Positions 40,405 to 50,614 of a stretch of 64,000 nucleotides of DNA are shown here, piece by piece. The stretch lies in contig NZ_LN831029.1 in assembly GCF_001457475.1 (NCBI RefSeq), forward strand, positions 558,001 through 622,000, read 5' to 3'. The stretch is from Achromobacter xylosoxidans (GTDB lineage: Bacteria > Pseudomonadota > Gammaproteobacteria > Burkholderiales > Burkholderiaceae_B). Below the pieces are notes generated by a model. That model searched no databases. It was not told where the DNA came from and was given only the letters and a program-made list of their open reading frames with translations. The number at the start of each line of letters is the position of its first letter. The stretch's first letter is position 1. The position numbers and the translations under genes are program-made.

Positions 40405-41975
40405 TCCGCAACGCCAAGCTTTTCCCCTACGCATTCCTGCCGCGCGCCGGCCTGACGCTGGCGCTGTGCGCGGCGCTGGCCGCCTGCGCCGTCGGCCCCG
40501 ACTACCAGCGCCCGGCGCTGGACGTGGGCGCGGCCTACAAGGAAGGACAGGTCGAGGTGCCAGGCTGGAAGCGGGCCGAACCGCGCGACGACGTCGACCG
40601 CGGACAATGGTGGCGCGTCTACGACGACGCCACGCTCAACGGACTGGTGGACAACCTGAATGCGTCCAACCAGACCATCGCCCAGGCCGAGGCCAACTAC
40701 CGGCAGGCGTTGGGGCTGGTGCGTGGCGCGCGCGCCGGGTTCTTCCCCACGGTGGGCGCGGGCGCCGGCCTGACGCGCTCGGGCAGCGGCGGCAACGGTT
40801 CGTCGTCCTCGTCGGCCGGCGGCGGCAATGTGTCCAACCAGTACTCGCTGACCGGCAACGTCAGTTGGGAACTGGATGTGTGGGGGCGGGTACGCCGCAG
40901 CGTCGAGTCTTCCGAGGCCAGCGCCGCGGCCAGCCTGGCTGATCTGGCCGCCACGCGCCTGAGCGCGCAGGCCGCCCTGGTGCAGGCCTATCTGCAATTG
41001 CGCGTGCTGGATGAGCAGAAGCGCCTGCTGGACGCCACCGTGGCGGCCTACGAGAAGTCGCTGCAGCTGACGCAGAACCGCTACAACGTTGGCGTGGCGG
41101 GGCAGTCGGACGTGGCGGTGGCGCGCACCCAGGTCGAAAGCACGCGCGCGCAGTCGATCGACCTGGACTGGCAGCGCGGCCAGTACGAACATGCCATCGC
41201 GGTGCTGATGGGACAGGCGCCGTCGCGCTTCAGCCTGCCGCCGGCGCCGTTCTCGCTGCAACTGCCGCAGATTCCGGTGGGCCTGCCGTCCGAGCTGCTG
41301 GAGCGCCGTCCCGACGTGGCTGCCGCCGAGCGCCGCGCCGCCGCCGCCAATGCGCAGATCGGCGTGGCGCAGGCGGCCTGGTTCCCCAGCCTGACCCTGT
41401 CCGCCGACGGGGGCTTTCGCAACGGCCAGTTCGCCGAACTGCTGACCGCGCCGGCGCGCTTCTGGTCGCTGGGGCCGGCGCTGGCGTTGACGATTTTCGA
41501 TGGCGGCGCGCGCCAGGCGCAGGTCGAGCAGGCGCGCGCATCCTACGATGCGCAGGCGGCCGCTTACCGGCAGGCGGCGCTGACAGGATTGCGCGAGGTC
41601 GAGGACTATCTGATCCAGCTGCGGGTGATGGAAAACGAACAGACGGTGCAGCGCCGCGCATTGGAATCGGCGCGCGAATCGCTGCGGCTGATGCAGAACC
41701 AGTACAAGGCCGGGCTGGTCGATTACCTGAGCGTGGCGGTGGTCGACGCCACCGCGCTCAGCAATGAGCGCAGCGCGCTCAGCCTGTACGGCAACCGCCT
41801 GATTGCCAGCGTCAACCTGATCGTCGCGCTGGGCGGAGGCTGGCAGGGGCTGGCGCCGGCGCAGGGCGGCGCCGCGGCCGGCGGCCAGGCCGCTGGCGCG
41901 CCGATGGCCGGCGATCGGCCGGGCGCGGGCCAGAGCGTGGCGCCGGCCGGCGCGCAGCCGGCCAGCCAACCTTAG
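40401..41975 (+). CDS. NodT-family outer-membrane efflux lipoprotein
   Basis: 524-aa outer-membrane factor of the OprM/NodT type. The lipobox is at about residues 26-30 ([13 protein letters not shown]), so it is N-terminally acylated. The body has two repeated coiled halves ([21 protein letters not shown] and [22 protein letters not shown], each in part). The C-terminus carries an extra glycine/alanine/proline-rich tail (~45 residues) beyond the usual end. It closes the tripartite MdtABC pump and overlaps mdtC by 4 nt. No dedicated regulator gene is next to the operon. Confidence 0.93.
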   Translation: MIRNAKLFPYAFLPRAGLTLALCAALAACAVGPDYQRPALDVGAAYKEGQVEVPGWKRAEPRDDVDRGQWWRVYDDATLNGLVDNLNASNQTIAQAEANYRQALGLVRGARAGFFPTVGAGAGLTRSGSGGNGSSSSSAGGGNVSNQYSLTGNVSWELDVWGRVRRSVESSEASAAASLADLAATRLSAQAALVQAYLQLRVLDEQKRLLDATVAAYEKSLQLTQNRYNVGVAGQSDVAVARTQVESTRAQSIDLDWQRGQYEHAIAVLMGQAPSRFSLPPAPFSLQLPQIPVGLPSELLERRPDVAAAERRAAAANAQIGVAQAAWFPSLTLSADGGFRNGQFAELLTAPARFWSLGPALALTIFDGGARQAQVEQARASYDAQAAAYRQAALTGLREVEDYLIQLRVMENEQTVQRRALESARESLRLMQNQYKAGLVDYLSVAVVDATALSNERSALSLYGNRLIASVNLIVALGGGWQGLAPAQGGAAAGGQAAGAPMAGDRPGAGQSVAPAGAQPASQP

Positions 41976-42007
41976 TAGGGATAACGCCCGACTCCTCCTT
42001 CTCCCGA

Positions 42008-42036
42008 TTGACAAGCCGGGGCCCCGGGTTCCTAAT
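42008..42036 (+). promoter_or_regulatory. Predicted sigma-70 promoter of the Bug gene at 42185
   Basis: Perfect -35 TTGACA (42008-42013), 17-nt spacer, -10 CCTAAT (42031-42036; 4 of 6). The GTGACCG palindrome starts 9 nt downstream of the -10 box, i.e. over the transcription start. Confidence 0.7.
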
Positions 42037-42045
42037 GCGGAAAAA

Positions 42046-42061
42046 GTGACCGTTCGGTCAC
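42046..42061. promoter_or_regulatory. TetR-type operator palindrome, left edge of the D-amino-acid cluster
   Basis: GTGACCG-TT-CGGTCAC, perfect 7-bp arms with a 2-nt centre. The twin palindrome at 52200-52215 differs only at the inner arm base and centre. Size and location over a start site fit a TetR-family operator; the TetR gene lies between the two copies. Binding is inferred. Confidence 0.65.
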
Positions 42062-42184
42062 GTCGGGCGTCAGCCCACGATGCGACATCCCGCCCATGGC
42101 GAGGCCGGCCGCGTCGAACCGCGAAGTACCGATGCACCCGATTCCGTTTGATCAATCGAACACTTCACACGAAGGGGAAAGAGG

Positions 42185-43183
42185 ATGGGCAGGTTGTTTC
42201 GTGCAGGGACCGGCGCCGCCGCGGCGTGCGCCGGCGTGATCGCGATGGCGGCAGGCATGGCCGCGCCGGCGGCCGCGGCAACGTGGCCGCAGCGGCCCAT
42301 TACGCTGATCGTGCCGTTCCCGCCCGGCGGCACCACCGATATCTTCGCGCGCACCATCGCCGAGCACATGCGGCCGGCGCTGGGCCAGTCCATCGTGGTC
42401 GAGAACAAGCCGGGCGCCGCCGGCAACCTGGGCGTGGCCGCCGCGGCCCGCGCCCAGCCGGACGGCTACACCATCGTGCTGGGTTCGGTCGGCACCCAGA
42501 GCGTCAACCAGTTCCTCTACAGCAACATCGGCTTCAATCCCGCCACCGACCTGGTGCCGCTGGGCATGATCGCGTCCACGCCCAACGTGATGGCGGTCGC
42601 GGCCGGCTCGCCGTGGCGCACGTTGCAGGATGTCATGGCCGCGGTGAAGAAAGACCCGGGCAAGTATTCCTACGCCTCGCCGGGCATCGGTTCGTCGGTG
42701 CATTTGACGGGCGCCTACTTCGAATCGATGGCGGGTCTGCAGATGCTGCACGTGCCGTTCAAGGGCTCGTCGGCGGCGATCCCCGCGGTGATCGGCGGCC
42801 AGGTCGACATCCTGATGGACAACCTGCCCAGTTCGATGGCCGCGCTCAAGGCCGGTGACCGCCTGCGGGGCATCGCGGTCACGTCGGCCGAGCGCAGCCC
42901 CGCCGCGCCCGCCCTGCCCACCATGGCCGAAGCCGGCCTGCCCGGTTTCGAAGTCACCGCATGGTCGGGCCTGTATGCGCCGCGCGGCACGCCGGCGCCG
43001 GTGGTCGACAAGCTGATCGCGGCGATGAAGCAGGCGCTGCAATCGCCGGCCCTGAAGCAGTCGCTGGCGCAAGGCGGCGCCACCCCGGGCAACCTGTTCG
43101 GCGCGGATCTGGCGGCCTTCGAGGTGAAGGAGCGTGACAAGTGGGGCAAGCTGATCCAGAGCCGCGGCATCAAGGCGGACTGA
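42185..43183 (+). CDS. Bug-family substrate-binding protein (D-amino-acid cluster)
   Basis: 332-aa periplasmic binding protein with signal peptide (residues about 1-34, ending APAAAA). The mature part has PITLIVPFPPGGTTDIFAR, VVENKPGAAGNLGVAAAARAQ, the PFKGSSAAIPAVIGGQVD loop and LPTMAEAGLPGFEV. An AGAGG box stands just before the ATG. It is transcribed away from the rest of the cluster but has its own operator-like palindrome. It might bind an N-acyl amino acid or a related carboxylate; no membrane partner is encoded here. Confidence 0.92.
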   Translation: MGRLFRAGTGAAAACAGVIAMAAGMAAPAAAATWPQRPITLIVPFPPGGTTDIFARTIAEHMRPALGQSIVVENKPGAAGNLGVAAAARAQPDGYTIVLGSVGTQSVNQFLYSNIGFNPATDLVPLGMIASTPNVMAVAAGSPWRTLQDVMAAVKKDPGKYSYASPGIGSSVHLTGAYFESMAGLQMLHVPFKGSSAAIPAVIGGQVDILMDNLPSSMAALKAGDRLRGIAVTSAERSPAAPALPTMAEAGLPGFEVTAWSGLYAPRGTPAPVVDKLIAAMKQALQSPALKQSLAQGGATPGNLFGADLAAFEVKERDKWGKLIQSRGIKAD

Positions 43184-43256
43184 GGCGGCCAGGCCGGCCG
43201 CGATCTTCCGCAAGCGCCGGCCTGAAGCGCCGGCGGTGCGAGGCCGGGACGGGCCT

Positions 43257-44510
43257 TCAGGCGGCCAGCGCGAATGCCGCCGGATCGACGGCGGGGCGGC
43301 GCCCGCGCATCAGGTCCACCAGCATCCGAGCGCTGCCCGCTGCCAGCGTGAAACCCAGGCCGCCATGCCCGGCGTTCAGCCACAGATTGCGCCACGGCGT
43401 GGCGCCGATCAGCGGTTTGCCATCGGGACGCGCGGGGCGCAGGCCGGCCCAGGGCTGCGGCGCGCCAGCGGGATTCAGGCGCGGGAAGAAGCGCGCCACG
43501 TCCGCCTCCAGGCTGTCGGTGCGCAGCCGGTCGATGGCCGCATCGGCGGCGCCGATATCGACCATGCCCGCGACCCGCAGCCGCTGCCCCAGCCGCGCAT
43601 AGACGACCTTGCGGCCGATATCGCTGATGCTCGACATCGGCGCGACGCTGTCGGCCGTCAGGGTGTAGGTCAGGCTGTAGCCCTTGAGCGGATAGATGCG
43701 CAGGTCCAGTCCGATGCGGCGCGCCAGCGCCTGGGCGCCGATGCCGCCGGCCAGCACGTAGTTGTCGGCCCGCAGCTCGCCCCGCGGCGTGTCCAGCGCG
43801 ACGATGCGGCCGTTCTCGCCGCGCAGCGCCGTGACCGGCGTGTCGAAGTGAAAGTCCACCGGGCCGGGCGTGGCGCGCAGCAGCCGCTCCAGTTCCGTGC
43901 ACAGGCGCAGGCAGTCGCCGGCATCCTCGGTCGGCGTGTAGATGGCGCCGGCGATGCTGGCGCCGATGTCGGCCAGCGCCGGCTCCAGGTCCAGGCAGGC
44001 CTGGCGGTCCAGCGCGCGCTGCTCGCAACCGAGCGTGGCCTGGTAGTCCATCTGCGCCAGCGCGCGGCCATAGGCGGCGGCGTCCTGGTACACCAGCAGC
44101 TTGCCGCGCGAACTGAAATCGAAATCGGGCCGCTCGCGGCCGACCAGCTCGTGCACGCACTGACGGCTGTAGAGGCCCAGCGCCAGCAGTTCGCGCGTGG
44201 TGGCGCGGCTCTTGCCGCGGGTGCAGGCGCGCAGGAAGTCCAGGCACCAGCGCCATTGCGCCGGATCCAGCCGCGGCCGCCAGCGCAGCGGCGTGTCGCG
44301 CCCCAGCAGCCAGGCCGGCAGCTTGGGCAGCACGGCGGGGTCGGCCAGCGGCGCGACGAAGCTGTAGCTGAGCTGGGCGCCGTTGGCCCGGCTGGTGGCC
44401 AGGCCCGGGCCCGGGCTGGCGTCGACCACGCTGACCCGATGGCCTTCGCGATGCAGGTAGTAGGCGGTGGCCATGCCGACCACGCCCGCGCCGATGACGA
44501 TTGTGTGCAT
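43257..44510 (-). CDS. D-amino-acid dehydrogenase-like FAD enzyme (DadA/DAO family)
   Basis: 417-aa FAD-dependent oxidoreductase of the DadA group. The ATG at 44510 gives the N-terminal nucleotide motif IVIGAGVVGMATAYYLHREGH directly. GDCLRLCTELERLL, the flavin-proximal LPYPLKGYS-like IYPLKGYSLTYTL, GLRPARPDGKPLIGATP and the C-terminal LNAGHGGLGFTLAAGSARML follow the DadA pattern. It would deaminate D-amino acids to 2-oxo acids, feeding electrons to quinones. It follows the D-aminoacylase gene by 50 bp, so it is the logical next step for the released D-amino acid. Confidence 0.9.
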   Translation of the reverse strand: MHTIVIGAGVVGMATAYYLHREGHRVSVVDASPGPGLATSRANGAQLSYSFVAPLADPAVLPKLPAWLLGRDTPLRWRPRLDPAQWRWCLDFLRACTRGKSRATTRELLALGLYSRQCVHELVGRERPDFDFSSRGKLLVYQDAAAYGRALAQMDYQATLGCEQRALDRQACLDLEPALADIGASIAGAIYTPTEDAGDCLRLCTELERLLRATPGPVDFHFDTPVTALRGENGRIVALDTPRGELRADNYVLAGGIGAQALARRIGLDLRIYPLKGYSLTYTLTADSVAPMSSISDIGRKVVYARLGQRLRVAGMVDIGAADAAIDRLRTDSLEADVARFFPRLNPAGAPQPWAGLRPARPDGKPLIGATPWRNLWLNAGHGGLGFTLAAGSARMLVDLMRGRRPAVDPAAFALAA

Positions 44511-44560
44511 GATGCTCCGGAAAAGGGGCGGCGTGCGCCGACGACGCCGGATGGCGGGGT

Positions 44561-46060
44561 TCAGGCAGCCCAGGCGGGCGTCTCGAAACCGGGCGCGGCG
44601 CGTTCCGCGCCGCGCAGCAGGCGGCCGGGCCGGGCGCCGGTGGGCGCGCCGCCTTCTTCCACCAATTGGCCGTTGACCAGCACCGCCTGGATGCCGGCGG
44701 ACGGTTGCAGCGGTTCGGCGAAGGTGGCCAGGTCGGCCACCACGGCCGGGTCGAACACCACCACGTCGGCATAACAGCCGGCGCGCAGCACGCCGCGGTC
44801 GCGCAGGCCGAACTGGGCCGCCGTCAGGCTGGTCATGCGGCGGATCGCCTCTTCCATGCCCAGCACCCGCATCTCGCGCACGTAGCGCCCCAACACCCGC
44901 GAGAACGCGCCCCACAGGCGCGGATGCGGCCGCTGGTCGTGGGGCAGGCCGTCGGAGCCGATCATCACGCTGCCATGGCCGATGACGCGCTTGACGTCGT
45001 CCTCGTCCATCGAGAAGTAGATGGCGCCGCCGGGCGACAGTTCCTCGGCCAGGCGCTGCGGATCCTTGCCCTCGCGCGCCGCCAGTTCGCGCAGGTCCAC
45101 GCCCTGGATCTCGGGCCGCGTCTGCGACCAGGTGACGATGATCTTTTCGCCGGCCGGCACGCGGCGCGGCTCCAGGATGGTGGACGAGGCGGCGTAGGGG
45201 TAGACGTCCATGCCCAGCGGCTGGTCGGCGCGGGCGCGGTCGAACAGCGCCAGCGTTTCGGCGGTGCGGCCGTGGTTGTGCTTGCCGGTGACCTTGTGGT
45301 GCGACAGGATCGCCGGCACGTCGGCGGCGCGGCCGATCAGGAAGGCTTCTTCCATGGCATCGCAGACGTGGTCGGCCTCGTCGCGCAGGTGGGTGGTGTA
45401 CAGGCCCTGCCAGGACGCCAGCGGCTCGGCCACCCCGATCACCTCTTCGGTGCTGGCGTGCATCGCGGTGGGGTAGTACAGGCCGGTGGACAGGCCCGCC
45501 GCGCCGGCGGCCATGGCCTGGTCCAGCGCATGGCGCATGGCGGCGATCTCGCGCTTGTCGGCGGGGCGGTCCAGGCGCTCCATGGCCGACACCCGCAGGC
45601 TGGAATGGCCCACCAGCGCCAGGCTGTTGACCGCCGCCGGGCTGGCGTCGAGGGCCGCGGCGTAGTCCTGCATGCGGGCGTACAGTTCGCCGGTGTGCTG
45701 CGCCAGCAGGTTCAATGGGGGCGGCACCGTATCGCCGGGCGCGTGCACCGGCGCCAGGCTGATGCCGCAGTTGCCGGTGATCACGGTGGTGACGCCCTGG
45801 CTGACCTTGGGCCGCATCAGCGGCGAGCCGAGCAGGGCGCGGTCATCGTGGGTGTGGCAGTCGATGAAGCCCGGCGCCACCACCCGGCCGCTCGCGTCGA
45901 TGCGGCGCCGCGCCCGCCAGCCCGAGCCGTCGCCGATGGCGGCGATGCGTTCGCCGTTGATCGCCACGTCGGCGCGGCGCGCGGGGCCGCCCAGGCCGTC
46001 GGCGATCAGGCCGCCGCTGATGATGAGGTCGTATTCCTGCGGGTCGGGTTGCGCGGGCAT
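44561..46060 (-). CDS. N-acyl-D-amino-acid deacylase (D-aminoacylase)
   Basis: 499-aa amidohydrolase-superfamily enzyme. The metal ligands are visible: HTH at residues 69-71 (PGFIDCHTHDD), the cysteine in ITGNCGISLAP, the histidines in TTHLRDEAD and LSHHKVTGKHNHG and the aspartate in IGSDGLPHDQRPHPRLWG. This is the set known for D-aminoacylase of Alcaligenes. It hydrolyses N-acyl-D-amino acids to the D-amino acid and a fatty or acetic acid. The ATG at 46060 follows the TetR stop by 7 nt, linking regulator and enzyme. Confidence 0.93.
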   Translation of the reverse strand: MPAQPDPQEYDLIISGGLIADGLGGPARRADVAINGERIAAIGDGSGWRARRRIDASGRVVAPGFIDCHTHDDRALLGSPLMRPKVSQGVTTVITGNCGISLAPVHAPGDTVPPPLNLLAQHTGELYARMQDYAAALDASPAAVNSLALVGHSSLRVSAMERLDRPADKREIAAMRHALDQAMAAGAAGLSTGLYYPTAMHASTEEVIGVAEPLASWQGLYTTHLRDEADHVCDAMEEAFLIGRAADVPAILSHHKVTGKHNHGRTAETLALFDRARADQPLGMDVYPYAASSTILEPRRVPAGEKIIVTWSQTRPEIQGVDLRELAAREGKDPQRLAEELSPGGAIYFSMDEDDVKRVIGHGSVMIGSDGLPHDQRPHPRLWGAFSRVLGRYVREMRVLGMEEAIRRMTSLTAAQFGLRDRGVLRAGCYADVVVFDPAVVADLATFAEPLQPSAGIQAVLVNGQLVEEGGAPTGARPGRLLRGAERAAPGFETPAWAA

Positions 46061-46067
46061 GGGGGTG

Positions 46068-46733
46068 TCAGGTCTCGGTGTCGGCGGGCGGCCGGGGTTT
46101 CTTGCGGCGCGCTTCCAGGTTGGCCAGGGATTCTTGGTTGAGCGAGTCGGGAAAGCCGTGCTTGACCAGGTGTTCGAGCGCGCCATTGATGCGGTCCCAG
46201 CCTTCCTGCGTGCGCAGCGGCACGCCCAGGAAGTGGCTTTCGGTCTTGGCGCGCAGCATCAGGTACAGCACGCCCGCCAGCATCACGCTGACCACGGCGG
46301 GCGCGTCCATGTCGTCGGTCAGGCCGTCGACGCGGTCGATGAAGCCGCGCGCGGCGCGTTCGCGGCGTTCGGCCAGCGGCGCGGATACCTCGTTGCGTTC
46401 GATCAGTTCCCAGCGCCGCACCTCGCGCAGCGTCTCGTTGCCGGCCAGCGCGTCGATCTGCGCGCGCAGCATCGACAGCACCAGTTCGCCGGGGCTGCGC
46501 TGGCTGGATTCGTCGGCCGCCAGCAGGCCGGGGTTGCGGGTCCAGAAATCCTGTTCCTGCATCCAGGCCAGCATCAGGCCAGGCATGCCGTCGAAATAGC
46601 GGTAGATCAGTTCCTTGCTGACGCCGGCGCGCTTGGCGATGGCGTTGATGCCCACGCCGCCCATGCCGGTTTCCTTGATCTGGTCTTCCAGGGCCTGCAG
46701 TATCTGGCGCTCGGTATTCTCACGTCGGGACAT
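46068..46733 (-). CDS. TetR-family regulator of the D-amino-acid cluster
   Basis: 221-aa TetR-type repressor. The N-terminal HTH (residues about 10-55) reads ILQALEDQIKETGMGGVGIN, then AIAKRAGVSKELIYRYFDG. The ligand-binding part is helical and divergent, with a basic tail (EARRKKPRPP). Its start overlaps the 309-aa unknown gene by 14 nt, and it stands between that gene and the D-aminoacylase, within one long minus-strand transcript. It most likely recognises the two GTGACC palindromes at the cluster edges. Confidence 0.88.
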   Translation of the reverse strand: MSRRENTERQILQALEDQIKETGMGGVGINAIAKRAGVSKELIYRYFDGMPGLMLAWMQEQDFWTRNPGLLAADESSQRSPGELVLSMLRAQIDALAGNETLREVRRWELIERNEVSAPLAERRERAARGFIDRVDGLTDDMDAPAVVSVMLAGVLYLMLRAKTESHFLGVPLRTQEGWDRINGALEHLVKHGFPDSLNQESLANLEARRKKPRPPADTET

Positions 46734-47649
46734 TGGCCGGTTCCTTCATGATGAGGAGGGAGCGGGCGGGGTCCGGCAGACCGGACACCCGACCGTCGGC
46801 CATGTCCACAACCAGTTCGCTGACGGTATGGCCGATATGCCTGCCATCTTGCCAGACTTCGCTGCCCAGGTAGACGGCATTGGCGCGCCGCCGCGTCGCC
46901 GGCAGCGACGGGTCGGCCTGTTCGATGCCGGTGACGCGCAGGCGGTCGTCCACCAGCACCCGGTCGCGCGGGCCGGCGCTGATGGCCACGGGCGCGCGCA
47001 GGCTCAGGGCGCGGTAGGCGCCGACGCCGCCGGTCAGCAGGTGCCAGGCCAGATCGGCCATGGCCTCGGCCAGGGGCGGGCAGGGGAAGATCGAATTGTG
47101 CAGGACCGCCAGCCGGCAGGCGCCGTCGTCGCGCCAGGCCTGTCCCTGGTCGGGCCGGCGCGCCACGCGGGCGCTGTTGCCCCAGGCCAGTTGGCCCGCC
47201 GCGGACAGCGCGATCAGGCCGGCGTCGACTTCCGGATGGGCCCGCAGCACCTCGGCCACGGCGACCCCCGCGGCCTCGCCCGCCGCCAGGCGTCGCAGCA
47301 CGGCCTGGTTCAGCGGCACGCCGTCGGCGCCGGGCCGGTTGGGCAGGCGGTGGCCGGTCACCAGGCCGACCCCGTCGGCGCCGGGCAGGAACTGCGCCAG
47401 CGGTTCGGGGCGGTCGGGGCCGCTTTCGATCAGGGCGGCATGGCGCGCCCGCAGCCAATCCGGCGGCAGGTCCAGCGCGGTCACGCCGCCGCGCTGGACG
47501 GTCGCGTGCCGCGCGCGGCCCTGCTCGTCCAGCACCGCGAACACGGCGAAGCCGCCCTGGGCGCCGTGCCCCAGCAGCTCGGCGCCCAGGGCGGCGGCGC
47601 GTACCGCCGCGCCGGCGTTCGGTCCGTAAGCCGCGATGCCGATGGTCAT
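46720..47649 (-). CDS. Uncharacterised 309-aa protein (possibly DUF6963-like)
   Basis: Soluble protein of unknown function. The N-terminus MTIGIAAYGPNAGAAVRAAA and the blocks GVGLVTGHRLPNRPGADGVPLN and AVLHNSIFPCPPLAEAMADLAW suggest a distinct family; I have a faint recollection of a DUF6963 label for it. The AYGPNAG / GGFAVFAVLD start loosely recalls N-terminal nucleophile hydrolases acting on peptide-like bonds, which would fit a cluster that processes acylated amino acids, but no catalytic residue is certain. Overlaps tetR by 14 nt, 9-nt gap to the permease. Confidence 0.72.
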   Translation of the reverse strand: MTIGIAAYGPNAGAAVRAAALGAELLGHGAQGGFAVFAVLDEQGRARHATVQRGGVTALDLPPDWLRARHAALIESGPDRPEPLAQFLPGADGVGLVTGHRLPNRPGADGVPLNQAVLRRLAAGEAAGVAVAEVLRAHPEVDAGLIALSAAGQLAWGNSARVARRPDQGQAWRDDGACRLAVLHNSIFPCPPLAEAMADLAWHLLTGGVGAYRALSLRAPVAISAGPRDRVLVDDRLRVTGIEQADPSLPATRRRANAVYLGSEVWQDGRHIGHTVSELVVDMADGRVSGLPDPARSLLIMKEPANVPT

Positions 47650-47658
47650 GCCTGGTTC

Positions 47659-48558
47659 CTAGTCCGTGTTGCTCGTCACGGGATCGACGATGTTCAGGTT
47701 GGTGATGAAGCGCTGGAACAGCATGGCCAGCGCCAGCGGCGGCAGGGCGGCCAGCATGCTGGCGGCGGCGAACAGCCCCAGGTCGGCGCGAAAGCCCGGC
47801 ATCAGCGGCGACAGGCCCAGCAGCGCCGCCGACAGCGTCTGCGCCGAGGTGCCGCCGGTCAGCACGATGGCGAACAGCAGGTCGTTCCAGCCCACCAGGA
47901 AGGCGATGATGAAGGCCGCCGCGATGCCCGGCAGCGCCATCGGCAGCGTCACGTGCCGCAGCATCTGCCAGCGGGTGCAGCCGTCCATGCGCGCGGCCCG
48001 TTCGATCTCGACCGGCAGCGAGGCGAAATAGCCCATCAGCACCCACGACAGCAGCGGGATCACGGCGGTCAGGTAGACGATCCACAGCCCGAACAGGCTG
48101 CCGGCCAGGCCGATGGCGGCGAAGAACACGTAGTAAGGAATCAGCAGCGCGATCGGCGGCAGCGTGCGCGAGGCCAGCAGCACGTACAGCAGCGGTCCCT
48201 TGAACGGAAACTCGAAGCGCCCCAGCACATAGCCGGCCAGCGTGGCGATGGCGGTGCCGGCGGCCGCGGCCGGCAGCGCCACCAGCGCGCTGTTGACGAA
48301 GCCGGCCATGATGGCGCGGGTCTGGCCGCCGAAGATCGAATCGGAACTGGACAGGCCCAGCACCCGCAGGTAGTTCTCGAAGGTGTAGCCGCCCGCATGG
48401 TGCGCCACGCCCATGATGATGGCCGACTCGTCCATGAACGAGGCCTTCAGCGTCCAGTACAGCGGGAATAGGCACCAGAACGCCACCAGGGCCACGCCCG
48501 CGCCCACCAGCCAGGGGCGCCAGCCTTCGCCGGCCACGCGGGCCGCGTCATTGCGCAT
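47659..48558 (-). CDS. CUT1-type ABC transporter permease (MalG/UgpE-like)
   Basis: 299-aa inner-membrane permease with six hydrophobic segments. N-terminal LVAFWCLFPLYWTLKASF, the AxRTLPPIALLIPYYVFF stretch and the EAA motif region EIERAARMDGCTRWQMLRHVTLP (in part) define the MalG/UgpE group. It overlaps the second permease gene by 11 nt. These importers usually carry sugars or glycerol phosphodiesters; here the enzymes point to acylated D-amino acids or a conjugate. Confidence 0.9.
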   Translation of the reverse strand: MRNDAARVAGEGWRPWLVGAGVALVAFWCLFPLYWTLKASFMDESAIIMGVAHHAGGYTFENYLRVLGLSSSDSIFGGQTRAIMAGFVNSALVALPAAAAGTAIATLAGYVLGRFEFPFKGPLLYVLLASRTLPPIALLIPYYVFFAAIGLAGSLFGLWIVYLTAVIPLLSWVLMGYFASLPVEIERAARMDGCTRWQMLRHVTLPMALPGIAAAFIIAFLVGWNDLLFAIVLTGGTSAQTLSAALLGLSPLMPGFRADLGLFAAASMLAALPPLALAMLFQRFITNLNIVDPVTSNTD

Positions 48559-49488
48559 GGTTGCCTCCTTGCGGGCGCTTCTTGCGGATCAGCATGAAGT
48601 AGGCGGTGGCCAGCAGCAGCGACAGCACCGTCAGCAGGAACGCGGCGGCCGAGGCCAGGCCGTACTTCGAGAACTCGAAGTTGTAGCGGAAGATCAGCAG
48701 CGGCAGGATCTGCGTGGACGTGCCGGGCCCGCCGCGCGTCAGCGAGAACAGCAGGTCGAACTGGCGCACGGCCTCCACCGTCATCACCACCAGCACGATC
48801 AGCGTGGTGTGCTTCAGGTGCGGCAGCGTGATGTGGCGAAAGCGCGCCAGCGGACCGGCGCCGTCCACCCGCGCGGCGCGGTACAGGTCGCGCGGAATGG
48901 TCTGCAGCGCCGCCAGGTAGAAGAAGCTGCCCAGCGGCGCGACGTGCCAGACGAAGGCCAGCGCCACCCAGAACAGGGCCCAGTCGCTGCTCAGCCACAC
49001 CGTCCCCGGCCCGGCCAGTCCGAGCGGCGCCAGCAGTCCCGTGAGCGCGCCGAAGCTGGGGTTGAGCAGGAACGAGAACACCGTCGCCGTCACCACCTGC
49101 GACATGGCCCACGGCAGCAATGCCAGGCCGCGCACCAGGCCGCGCAGCGGCATGTCCTCGTTCAGCACCAGGGCGATGCCCAGCGCCGCCACGAACGAGC
49201 CGGCCACGCACATCGCCACGAAGCCCAGGCTGCGCCAGATGGCGTCGGTGACGGCGCTGTCGGACAGCACCTCGGCATACAGGTCGGCGCCGACGAATTC
49301 CTGGGTCCGCAGTATCGCGTTGGTGTCGTGCAGGCTGAGCCAGAATGAATAGCCCAGCGGCACGCCGATGATGAGGGTGTTGAGCGCGTACACCGCGATG
49401 ATCACCGTGAGCGCGAAGCCCAGGTCCGACATCTCCTTGCCGCCGCGCGCGGGCAGCGGCAGGGACGCGCGCGGCAGGCTGGCGGCGC

Positions 49489-49492
<4 letters not shown>
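48548..49492 (-). CDS. CUT1-type ABC transporter permease (MalF/UgpA-like)
   Basis: 314-aa permease. The ATG at 49492 shares ATGA with the ATPase stop. It has LNTLIIGVPLGYSFWLSLHD near the first helix, RGLALLPWAMSQVVTATVFSF and the EAA-type RDLYRAARVDGAGPLARFRHITLP (in part). Heterodimer partner of the downstream MalG-like protein. Confidence 0.9.
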
Positions 49493-50610
<1,118 letters not shown>

Positions 50611-50614
50611 GTCA

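Noticed and set aside
43184..43256. Terminator between the Bug gene and the DadA-like gene
   Set aside because: The GCGCCGGC words are direct repeats and self-complementary, but no stable stem with a T-run is evident.
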